In this document: one piece after another, positions 52,801-60,382 of the stretch | Numbering within the stretch: the first letter of the stretch is position 1 | Layout of the letters: each line of letters begins with the position of its first letter | Source: Halogeometricum rufum | GTDB taxonomy: Archaea > Halobacteriota > Halobacteria > Halobacteriales > Haloferacaceae | DNA: 64,000 nt | Direction: 5' to 3' | NCBI RefSeq assembly: GCF_900112175.1 | Contig: NZ_FOYT01000001.1 | Span: forward strand, 124,001-188,000 | Notes under the pieces: model-generated | Databases searched by the model: none | The model's input: only the letters and a program-made list of their open reading frames with translations | What the model was told of the DNA's origin: nothing | Program-made: the position numbers and the translations under genes

Positions 52801-55016
52801 GGATTCGGGAGTTCGTGGAGGCGCGCCTCGACGACCCGAGCACCGACGACTTCGGAACGCTCGTGCAGGAACTCGACGGCGACGTGTTCGTCCCCTCGAT
52901 AGACGAGCACGGGGACGAGGTGGTACGACCGGTCGAAGCGGTGTCGAAACACCGCGCGCCCGACCACATGGTCCGGATCGAGACGCGGAGCGGTCGGGAG
53001 GTGACGGTGACGCCGGACCACGACGTACACGTGTTCGACGGTGATGGTATCTCATCGAAGCGAGCCTCCGAGTTAACGACCGACGATCACGCTATCGTAC
53101 CGGACCGTCTAGCGTCCGTTGACGTCGGTCGTGGGATTCCTGAGTTCGACCTTCTCGACGAATTCCTCTCGCTCGACGAATTCCCCGTCGACAGGCTCAC
53201 GGTCCGTGGACTGGACAAAGACGCACTGTACGATCTGTTCGAGAGCGCTCTTTCCGACCGCTGGGACGGAACGTTCTATCCGCTTCAGAGTACCGCAGAC
53301 TACCTCGGAGTGACGAAAAAGAGGCTCGGCAATTATCTGTATCGGGAGAGTATCCCCGTCTCGATTCTGTCTGAACTGTTCGAGACGAGAGAGGAACTCC
53401 TCTCGCACATCCCGGACGACGTTCGACTCGGGATGAAACACGGCCGTACTGCCATCGACAGGCGCGTGCACGTGGACGCGGACGTCGCTACCCTACTCGG
53501 TTACTATGCCGCGGAAGGATTCGCACGGGAACAGCAGACGCCGAAAGGGACCATCCACCAGACGACTATCTGCGGTACGGAGCCAGAGGCCCGCGACTAC
53601 TTCGTGGAAACTCTGCGAGACGCGTTCGGTGTCGACCCGTATCGCGAAAACGAGGCAAAAGTCACAGTCTCTGGGCGTCTCCTGAGAACGTTCTTCGATA
53701 CCGTACTCGAGGCTGGCGTGTTCGCAGACGAAAAGCGCGTCCCACAGTTCGTCTTCGACGCACCGGACTCACTAGTCGAAGCGTATCTCCGCGGCTACTT
53801 CAGCGGAGACGGGACCGTCGACGCTAACGCCTTGAAGGTATCTGCGACGACCGTCAGTTCCGAACTCAAAGAGGACCTTCTCGCGCTATTCACCCGTCTG
53901 GGGATTACTGCGAAAGCCGACATCCTGGAACCAACTCTCTTACGCGAGAAGTTCCCCGATTACTACGATGTCGGTGACCAGTCGATGTCGGCGTCTTCCT
54001 ACGTCGTCCACATCACCTCGTCCGACGCTGTACGGTTCGCTCGACGGATCGGGTTCCACCTGACGCGGAAAGAGCAGCAACTCCAATCACAGGTAGATTC
54101 CGTCTCGCCGGCCGCACGGCGTGCATTCGACGGTGGAAACGGCGATTATCTGGTCGAGTCGATCGTCTCGGTCGAGTCCGTCGCTTCGGACGTCGACCAC
54201 ACGTACTGTCTCACGGTCGAGGAAACTCACTCGCTCATCGCAAACAACCTCTCTCAAAAGCAATGCGACGGCGACGAAGACTGCGTCATGCTCCTCATGG
54301 ACGGCCTCCTGAACTTCTCGAAGGAGTACCTCCCCGACAAGCGCGGCGGGCAGATGGACGCGCCCCTCGTGATGTCCTCGCGCATCGACCCCTCCGAGAT
54401 AGACGACGAGGCGCACAACATGGACATCGTGCGGCGGTACCCCGAGGCGTTCTACGAGGCGACGTTGGAGATGGCGGACCCCGGCGAGGTGGAGGACCTC
54501 ATCCAACTCGGTGAGGACACCCTCGGCACCGACGACGAATATCGCGGCTTCGACCACACCCACGACACCACCGACATCGCCCTCGGCCCGGACCTCTCGG
54601 CGTACAAGACGCTCGGGTCGATGATGGACAAGATGGACGCGCAGTTGGAACTCGCGCGGAAACTCCGCGCCGTCGACGAGACGGACGTGGCTGAACGCGT
54701 CATCGAGTACCACTTCCTGCCGGACCTCATCGGCAACCTCCGCGCGTTCTCCCGGCAGGAGACGCGGTGTCTCGACTGCGGCGAGAAGTACCGCCGGATG
54801 CCGCTGACCGGCGACTGCCGGGAGTGCGGCGGCCGAGTGAACCTGACCGTCCACCGCGGGTCGGTGAACAAGTACATGGACACCGCGATTCAGGTGGCCG
54901 AGGAGTTCGACTGCCGGCCGTACACGAAACAGCGGTTGGAGGTGCTGGAGAAGAGCTTAGAGAGCGTCTTCGAGAACGACAAGAACAAGGCGTCGAAGCT
55001 GGGCGACTTCATGTAA
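49863..55016 (+). CDS. polC: DNA polymerase D (PolII) large subunit DP2 with in-frame intein
   Basis: The catalytic subunit of the euryarchaeal replicative polymerase D, 1717 residues including a 508-residue intein (960-1467); the spliced protein would have 1209. GTG start three bases after the PPC gene. Seen: [20 protein letters not shown] and YRVTNRHP-type region [19 protein letters not shown]; a zinc cluster near residues 710-760 ([21 protein letters not shown], CDRCE); the catalytic CDGDED at 1468; a C-terminal zinc pair near 1636 ([14 protein letters not shown]); and the PCNA-type C-terminus. An acidic insert rich in Asp lies near residues 280-305. The small subunit DP1 is not in the window. 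Confidence 0.97.
   Translation: [1717 protein letters not shown]
52740..54263 (+). mobile_element. PolII intein with LAGLIDADG homing endonuclease
   Basis: Self-splicing insert of 508 residues at AAKRRN^CDGDED. Block A starts at Cys960 ([11 protein letters not shown]), block B is [20 protein letters not shown], block F is [18 protein letters not shown], and it ends SQKQ before Cys1468. So the last residue is Gln with Lys before it, instead of the usual His-Asn. Endonuclease blocks: [10 protein letters not shown] (about 1211) and [12 protein letters not shown] (about 1308) are the two LAGLIDADG dodecapeptides; an HTH-like segment [20 protein letters not shown] precedes them. The central part has more A/T at third positions than the flanking polymerase, a sign of separate ancestry. 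Confidence 0.93.
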
Positions 55017-55018
55017 CC

Positions 55019-55075
55019 CCAGCTTTTTGCACACTCGGGTCGCGCAGAGCGCGACCGCTCGTCGCAAAAAGCTGG
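55019..55075. terminator. Long inverted repeat after polC (possible terminator or dispersed element)
   Basis: CCAGCTTTTTGC (55019-55030) pairs exactly with GCAAAAAGCTGG (55064-55075); inside, GGTCGCGC and GCGCGACC (55038-55056) form a second stem. The T- and A-runs in the outer arms could act as a bidirectional terminator. The sequence continues GACCAAAAAGACTCC with another short hairpin CGCGAG...CTCGCG (55089-55118). I recall closely similar AAAAAGCTGGACCAAAAAG segments in other haloarchaeal intergenic regions. Confidence 0.7.
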
Positions 55076-55136
55076 ACCAAAAAGACTCCGCGAGACTCGG
55101 CCTTCGGCCTCGCTCGCGGTCCGACTCCCTTCTCTC

Positions 55137-55258
55137 TCCGCCTCCGCACGGCACCGCATCCGCCACCGCTCCGCCCGCACAGCACCCCGCATCCGCCCCG
55201 CACCGCTCCGCCTCCGCACTGCACCGCATCCGCCCCGCACCGCATCGCCCCATCTCCG
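55137..55258. repeat. Low-complexity C-rich imperfect repeats
   Basis: Imperfect reiteration of GCACCGCATCCGCC and CCGCTCCGCCTCCGCAC units. No coding frame is credible. Sits between the inverted repeat and the stop of the propeller gene. Confidence 0.75.
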
Positions 55259-55269
55259 CATCTACTCGG

Positions 55270-56568
55270 CTACTCCGCCGGCCCGATTCCGTGCAGGCCG
55301 TCGGCGGCGTCGACGTACACCGCCCCGTCGACGGGCGTGATTCCGTCGATTCCTCGGTTCACCGTGTCCGCGACCCGTACCTCCGGCGTCCCGTACGACC
55401 ACAGGCCGTCGCCCGTCGTCGCGTCGTAGGCGTACAGCGTCCCCGCACTCGTCGCGTACAACACGTCGCCGGTTCGAGCGAGTGGGACGGCGCGACGACC
55501 GAACGAGCGGACTTCCGCGCCGTCGTCGACGTCGAGGGCGACGAGCGTCTCGTCCGCGTCGAGGAGGTAGACGACGCCGTCGGCGACCACCGGCGGACCG
55601 TCCCAGCGCCCGGTGTCGGCCTGCCATCGGACGCTCCCGGCGGCGGCGTCGAGCGCGTACAGTCGGTCCGGGCCGTCGCCGCCGTCCGCACGGCCCGCGA
55701 CGAACGCCGTCTCGCCGGCGACGACGACGTTCGCCCAGCGGTCGCCGACGACGTCGGTCCTGAATCGCTCCGCTCCCGTGTCGAGTTCGACGGCGTGAAC
55801 GTCCTCGCCCGTGTCGACGAACGCCGCGCCGTCGCCGACTGCCGGGGTCGAGTGCGAGTCCGCGGCCGCCGTGTACGACCAGCGCGGGGTCCCGTCGAAG
55901 TCGAACGCCGCGAGTCGGGCGCGCGCGCCGGAGAAGCCACCGCTGTTGACGAGGAGTGCGTCGTCGGCGACGGTCGGCGCGCCGTGGATACCGTCCATCT
56001 CCGGCCCGCGCCACAGGACTTCGTCGCGGCCGGTGGCGAGACAGAACACCTCGACGAACGTCGTGACGAACGCCCGGTCGTCGTCGACGGCGGGTGGGCT
56101 GTTCACCGCGTAGGAGACGAGTTCGGTCCGCGAGCGGAGTTCGGCCGTCGCGGGGTCGCGCCGGGCGAACGTCGCCGGGTCCTCACGGGTGCGAACGTTG
56201 AACAGCGTCCCCTCCGCGACGCTCGGCGCGTGTCCGGCGTCCAACGCCCAGTGGCCCGTCGCGTCCCGGAGACCCGCGGTGTCCGGCGCGTAGCCGGTGT
56301 TGCCGGCGTCGAAGCGGTACTGCGGCCACGACCCGTTCGGATTCAGCGGCGGGTCTCCGGGCGGCGTCCGCGTGAGGCGTTCGTCCGGGCCGTCCGTCGG
56401 CCCGTACGTCTCGGTGTCGGGCGGCGATTCGGTCGGCGTCGCCGTCGGCGGTCGGGTCGGCGAGTCCGTCGGGGACGACGCGTCGCCTCCGCGCGAGGTA
56501 CACCCCGCGGTGCCCGCGAGGGCGAGGCCGGCCAGTCGGAGGACCGCGCGTCTGGATGGAGGGCGCAT
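55270..56568 (-). CDS. PQQ-like beta-propeller lipoprotein
   Basis: A 432-residue exported protein. SRRAVLRLAGLALAG is a Tat signal, AGTAGC the lipobox, then a Pro/Thr/Ser linker (about 25-70). The rest is repeats of the form WxYDAxxGxxxW/R: YRFDAGNTGYAPD, CLATGRDEVLWRG, AAFDFDGTPRWSYTA, YALDAAAGSVRWQAD, VALDVDDGAEVRSFG, YAYDATTGDGLWSYG. It is anchored outside the membrane; whether it binds PQQ or acts as a BamB-like scaffold is not known. Confidence 0.88.
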   Translation of the reverse strand: MRPPSRRAVLRLAGLALAGTAGCTSRGGDASSPTDSPTRPPTATPTESPPDTETYGPTDGPDERLTRTPPGDPPLNPNGSWPQYRFDAGNTGYAPDTAGLRDATGHWALDAGHAPSVAEGTLFNVRTREDPATFARRDPATAELRSRTELVSYAVNSPPAVDDDRAFVTTFVEVFCLATGRDEVLWRGPEMDGIHGAPTVADDALLVNSGGFSGARARLAAFDFDGTPRWSYTAAADSHSTPAVGDGAAFVDTGEDVHAVELDTGAERFRTDVVGDRWANVVVAGETAFVAGRADGGDGPDRLYALDAAAGSVRWQADTGRWDGPPVVADGVVYLLDADETLVALDVDDGAEVRSFGRRAVPLARTGDVLYATSAGTLYAYDATTGDGLWSYGTPEVRVADTVNRGIDGITPVDGAVYVDAADGLHGIGPAE

Positions 56569-56651
56569 ACATCGGCGTTCGGCGAACCCCGGTGAGTACC
56601 TTGTGGAGGCCGCGGCCGGGATTTATGCCGTCGCCCGTCGAAACCTCTCAC

Positions 56652-56942
56652 ATGGCCGACGAGAATCCCACAGTCACGGTCGGAACGACCGTCTACACCG
56701 AAGACGGAAGCGCGCTCGGCACCGTCCGCGGGTTCGACGACGACGGCCTCTTCGTGACGACGCGCGAGGGCGTCGCCAGCCTCTCGGTCGAACACGAACG
56801 CGCCGGCCACGAGTTCGGCGGGGCGGAACTGATGTGGCGGTGCACCCAGTGCGGCGAGATGGGCGACATCGAGGAACTCCCGGAGTCGTGTCCGAACTGC
56901 GACGCGCCGAAAGAGGACATCTACTACTGGACCGAGGACTGA
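56652..56942 (+). CDS. Rubredoxin-like zinc/iron protein (DUF7130-like)
   Basis: A 96-residue protein: an N-terminal beta barrel of the PRC-like kind (VTVGTTVYTEDGSALGTVRG, FVTTREGVASLS) and a C-terminal metal knuckle pair CTQCGEMGDIEELPESCPNC, the rubredoxin-like CxxC...CxxC. Fits a haloarchaeal family I recall as DUF7130. Electron carrier or zinc-structured adaptor. Start at ATG 56652; it diverges from the propeller gene. Confidence 0.8.
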   Translation: MADENPTVTVGTTVYTEDGSALGTVRGFDDDGLFVTTREGVASLSVEHERAGHEFGGAELMWRCTQCGEMGDIEELPESCPNCDAPKEDIYYWTED

Positions 56943-57032
56943 CTCGCGAGCGACGAGGCCGGCCGGGCGGCCGTCGCGCCGGTCGGACCGTCGGACCCGT
57001 CCGCTTTTTTCGCCCCGCGCCGATGGCTCCGC

Positions 57033-57935
57033 ATGGACGTACTCGTCTTCGGCGCCGGAAGTCTGGGCACCCTCGTCGGCGCACTCCTCGCGCGGGTCCA
57101 CGACGTGACGCTCGTCGGCCGGGAGCCGCACGTCTCGCGCGTCGCCGAACGCGGCGTTCGCGTCTCCGGTGCGGTCGAGGACCGGACGCGACCGGACGCG
57201 ACCACCGACGGCACGGGCCACAGCGCGGACCTCGCCGTCGTCACGGTGAAGTCGTTCGACACGCCCCCGGCGGCCGACGCGCTCGCCACCGGCAGTTTCG
57301 ACGCCGTCCTCTCCCTACAGAACGGACTCACCGAGGGCGAACTCGCGGCGCGACTCGACGCGCCCGTCCTCGCCGGCACCGCCACCTACGGCGCGCGACT
57401 GCGCGACCCCGGCCACGTCGAGTGCACGGGCGTCGGGCGCGTCGTCCTCGGCGCGAGACGGGGCGGCACCGACCCGCACGCCGAACGCGCCGGGAAGGCG
57501 TTCCGCGACGCCGGCATCGAGACGCTGGTCGCCGCCGACATGCCGCGGCGACGCTGGGAGAAACTCGCGGTCAACGCCGGCGTCAACGCCGTGACCGCCC
57601 TCGCGCGCGTCGAGAACGGCGCTCTCGCCGACGGCCCGGGGTACGAACTGGCGCACCGCGCGGCCCGCGAGACGGCCCGCGTCGCCCGCGCGGAGGGCGT
57701 ATCGCTCTCGAACCGTCGCGCCCGGCGGGCGCTGGACGAGGTGGTCGCGGCGACGAGTGCGAACCGGTCGTCGATGCTGCAGGACGTGGACGCGGGCCGA
57801 CGAACCGAGGTCGAGGCCATCCACGGCGTCGTCGTCGAACGGGCCGAAACCCACCGGCTGGCCGCCCCGACGAACCGGACGCTGGCCGACCTGTTGCGGA
57901 CGTGGGAACGGGGTCGGGGGGTCCGGAGCGAGTAG
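57033..57935 (+). CDS. panE: Ketopantoate reductase family protein
   Basis: NADP-dependent reduction of ketopantoate to pantoate for CoA synthesis. 300 residues. Rossmann loop FGAGSLG at 6-12; RPDATTDGTGHSADLAVVTVKSFD and LQNGLTEGELAARL (NG of the cofactor site); the catalytic Lys in RRRWEKLAVNAGVNAVTAL. Many paralogs of this family exist, so another 2-oxo acid substrate cannot be excluded. TTTTTT at 57005-57010 about 25 bases upstream may serve as a TATA element. Confidence 0.82.
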   Translation: MDVLVFGAGSLGTLVGALLARVHDVTLVGREPHVSRVAERGVRVSGAVEDRTRPDATTDGTGHSADLAVVTVKSFDTPPAADALATGSFDAVLSLQNGLTEGELAARLDAPVLAGTATYGARLRDPGHVECTGVGRVVLGARRGGTDPHAERAGKAFRDAGIETLVAADMPRRRWEKLAVNAGVNAVTALARVENGALADGPGYELAHRAARETARVARAEGVSLSNRRARRALDEVVAATSANRSSMLQDVDAGRRTEVEAIHGVVVERAETHRLAAPTNRTLADLLRTWERGRGVRSE

Positions 57936-57998
57936 TAGCCGTCGCCGACTCGAATCGAAGCCGCGCCGGTCAAGGGACTCCGCGCCGAACCCTCTCGC

Positions 57999-58325
57999 GT
58001 GAAGCAACAGACTGCGTGGCTGGTCCTCGTCGGCGCGGCGTTCTTCGAGACGGCGTGGGCCGTCGGACTGGAGTACGCCGACGGTTTCTCGAACCTCCGG
58101 GCGACGGCGTTCGTCGTCGTCGCCCTCGTCGTGAGCATGGCCGGCCTCGCGAAGGCCGTCGAGGTGCTGCCGGTCGGAACGGCCTACGCCGTCTGGACCG
58201 GCATCGGAGCGGTCGGCACCGTCCTCGTCGGCATCGCCCTGTTCGACGAGTCCACGTCGCCGGTCCGACTCCTCTGTCTCGTCGCCATCGTCGCCGGCGT
58301 CGTCGGCCTCCGGTTCGCGGCCTGA
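57999..58325 (+). CDS. SMR-family exporter, Gdx/SugE (guanidinium) type
   Basis: A 108-residue four-helix exporter that works as an antiparallel dimer. GTG start (VKQQTAWLVLVGAAFFETAWAVG); the essential Glu is in FFETAWAVGLEYADGF, where Gdx proteins have LLEVVWAVGLKYTHGF. VGTAYAVWTGIGAVGTVLVG is near-identical to Gdx, and the Trp/Gly pattern distinguishes it from EmrE. Expected to export guanidinium in exchange for H+. No carboxylase or guanidine riboswitch is next to it. Confidence 0.88.
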   Translation: MKQQTAWLVLVGAAFFETAWAVGLEYADGFSNLRATAFVVVALVVSMAGLAKAVEVLPVGTAYAVWTGIGAVGTVLVGIALFDESTSPVRLLCLVAIVAGVVGLRFAA

Positions 58326-58353
58326 ACGCCGCGAACGGCCGACTTCGCGCCGC

Positions 58354-59895
58354 TCACTCCAGATAACCGAGGTCGCGGAGGCGTTCCTGTGCCTCGTCGT
58401 CCATCTGCTCGACCGAGTCGTCGGACACGTCGTCGTCGAGGGCGTCCGTCCACGCGCCGCCGACGTTCGACTCGAACGCCGAGAGCGCGGCCTCCGTCCC
58501 CTCGACGGCGTCGTCGTCGCCTCCCGCGAGGTTCTCCGTCTCTCCGGGGTCGTCGTCCAACCGGTACGCCTCGTCGGGGATGCGGTCGATGCGGACGTAC
58601 TTGGCGTCGGTGCGCCGCGCCGCGCGCATGCGCGAGTAGAACCGGGAGTCCTCCGGGAGCGTGATGCCCGCGCTCGACGCCTTCTCCTCCAGTTGCTTCA
58701 GTTCGACCACCGGGCGGGAGTACTCCACGAACGCGTACTCGCCGTCGCGAACCTGTCCGGGGTCGTCGTTCGACGCCCGCGAGAACTCCCGGTAGGAGGC
58801 CGAGAGCAGCGACCGGGTCCGGTCGAGTGCGACGACGTCGTCGCCGGGCGAGGCGGGCGTGCCGCCCTCCACGTCGAGAGCGTCCAGCACCGTGTGGTAG
58901 AGGTCGACGAGTTCGACCTGGTCGTCCCGGCGGTCAGCCTCCAGTTCGGGGTGTTTCACCAGCAGGGGGACGTTCACGAGCGGGTCGTACAGACAGAACT
59001 CGTGGCCGTACAGGTCGTGTTCGCCGTGGAGTTCGCCGTGGTCGGCGCAGACGACGACCATCGTGTCGTCCCAGCGGCCGGTCTCCTTCAGCCAGTCGAA
59101 CAGGCGGCCGAGTTGGTCGTCGATGTGGGCGATTTCGGCGTCGTACAGGCCCCGGATGGCCTCCCACTCGTCGTCGTCGATGTCGCGCGCCCCCGAGTTG
59201 TACTCCTTTGAGTTCTGGCAGACTTCGGTCGAGTCGACGCCCGGCGCGAACTCCTCGGCGAACTCCTCGGGCGGGTGGTACGGCAGGTGGGCGTCCATGA
59301 GGTTGATGAACGCGAACGACCGCTCGGACCCCTCGACGAACTCCATCGTCCGGTCGACGACGGCGGGCGTCTTCGAGTCGGCGCCGCCGCCGCCGGCGAA
59401 GTACTCGTGGGCGGTGTTGCCGAGGCTGACGAGTTTGTCGGCGACGGCGCGGAGGGCGTCGTTGTCGTTCATCGTCTTCCACGCCTTCGCCAACGGGCCG
59501 GAGAGGAACTCCCCGGGCATCACCTCGAAGAAGTTGTCCTGGTGGGAGAAGCCGTCCGTCAGGTGGGTGTACGGCGTTATCCACGCGTTCGAGGAGTAAC
59601 AGGCGGTGTCGTAGCCGGCGGCCGACAGCGTCTCCGCGAGGGTGGTCGCACCCTCCAGATACGGGTTCTCCTGGTCGGCGCCGTGGTGGGAGGGGTACAT
59701 CCCGGTGAACAGCGACGCGTGGACGGGGAGCGTCCACGGTGCCGGGGCGACAGCCTCCTCGAACACCGTCGCTTCCTCCGCGAACGATTCGAGGTTCGGC
59801 GTGGTCGGCCGGTCGTACCCGTACGGCGTGAGTCGGTCCTTCCGGACCGTGTCCATCACGACAAAGAGAACGTTCTCGGGCGACTCGGTGCTCAT
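58354..59895 (-). CDS. Sulfatase/alkaline phosphatase-superfamily enzyme with Thr nucleophile
   Basis: A 513-residue enzyme. Metal Asp15 in NVLFVVMDTVRKD; the nucleophile position of the C/S-x-P-x-R motif reads T-L-P-V-H (Thr55, His59) within APAPWTLPVHASLFTGMYPS; later metal site VVCADHGELHGEHDLYGHEF. With Thr there it cannot form the formylglycine of true sulfatases and resembles the Thr-type phosphoglycerol or phosphoethanolamine transferases. No membrane helix or signal is seen, so it is cytoplasmic or non-classically exported. TTTCATTC 28 bases upstream (about 59918-59927) supports the start. Confidence 0.87.
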   Translation of the reverse strand: MSTESPENVLFVVMDTVRKDRLTPYGYDRPTTPNLESFAEEATVFEEAVAPAPWTLPVHASLFTGMYPSHHGADQENPYLEGATTLAETLSAAGYDTACYSSNAWITPYTHLTDGFSHQDNFFEVMPGEFLSGPLAKAWKTMNDNDALRAVADKLVSLGNTAHEYFAGGGGADSKTPAVVDRTMEFVEGSERSFAFINLMDAHLPYHPPEEFAEEFAPGVDSTEVCQNSKEYNSGARDIDDDEWEAIRGLYDAEIAHIDDQLGRLFDWLKETGRWDDTMVVVCADHGELHGEHDLYGHEFCLYDPLVNVPLLVKHPELEADRRDDQVELVDLYHTVLDALDVEGGTPASPGDDVVALDRTRSLLSASYREFSRASNDDPGQVRDGEYAFVEYSRPVVELKQLEEKASSAGITLPEDSRFYSRMRAARRTDAKYVRIDRIPDEAYRLDDDPGETENLAGGDDDAVEGTEAALSAFESNVGGAWTDALDDDVSDDSVEQMDDEAQERLRDLGYLE

Positions 59896-59961
59896 ACTCT
59901 CCCCTCGCGGGGACGGAATGAAAGAGGCTCCGGTCTCGTGCGTCGCCGCAGCGGGGACCGA

Positions 59962-60330
59962 TCAGAAGGGCGCTTGCGGGCCTTCGTCGCCGTCGCCGCC
60001 GTCGTCGCCGCTCGATTCGCCGGGGAACGAGGGGGACATGCCGCCGCCGCCGTGGCCGCCGTCACCGGTCATTCCCGTCTCGGCGTTCACCGTCTCTATC
60101 TCGGGAATCTCCTTGACCATCCGGCTCTTGATGGCCTGGATGGTCATCGGCGAGATACCGCACCCCGAGCAGGCCCCACCGAGCATGATGGTGACCTCGC
60201 CCGCCTCGCGGTCGAGGTGCTGGATGGCCGCGGAGCCACCGTGCATCTGAATCTGCGGGAAGTTCCGGCGCAGGAAGTTGGTGACGCGCTCTTTCAGGTC
60301 GTCGTCGGCGTTGGTCGCGTCCGTGCTCAT
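59962..60330 (-). CDS. NifU C-terminal-domain iron-sulfur scaffold
   Basis: A 122-residue protein. The first 80 residues are a NifU-like domain: FPQIQMHGGSAAIQHLD, IMLGGACSGCGISPMT with Cys54 and Cys57 that hold an Fe-S cluster. The C-terminal 40 residues are a Gly/Asp/Pro-rich tail (GMTGDGGHGGGG). Delivers Fe-S clusters to apoproteins. CCTAAGCC about 28 bases upstream is the likely TATA element. Confidence 0.9.
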   Translation of the reverse strand: MSTDATNADDDLKERVTNFLRRNFPQIQMHGGSAAIQHLDREAGEVTIMLGGACSGCGISPMTIQAIKSRMVKEIPEIETVNAETGMTGDGGHGGGGMSPSFPGESSGDDGGDGDEGPQAPF

Positions 60331-60382
60331 GTCTCGCGGTTCGGGATGGACTGGCTTAGGCCTTTGGTTCGGGGGGGACGAC

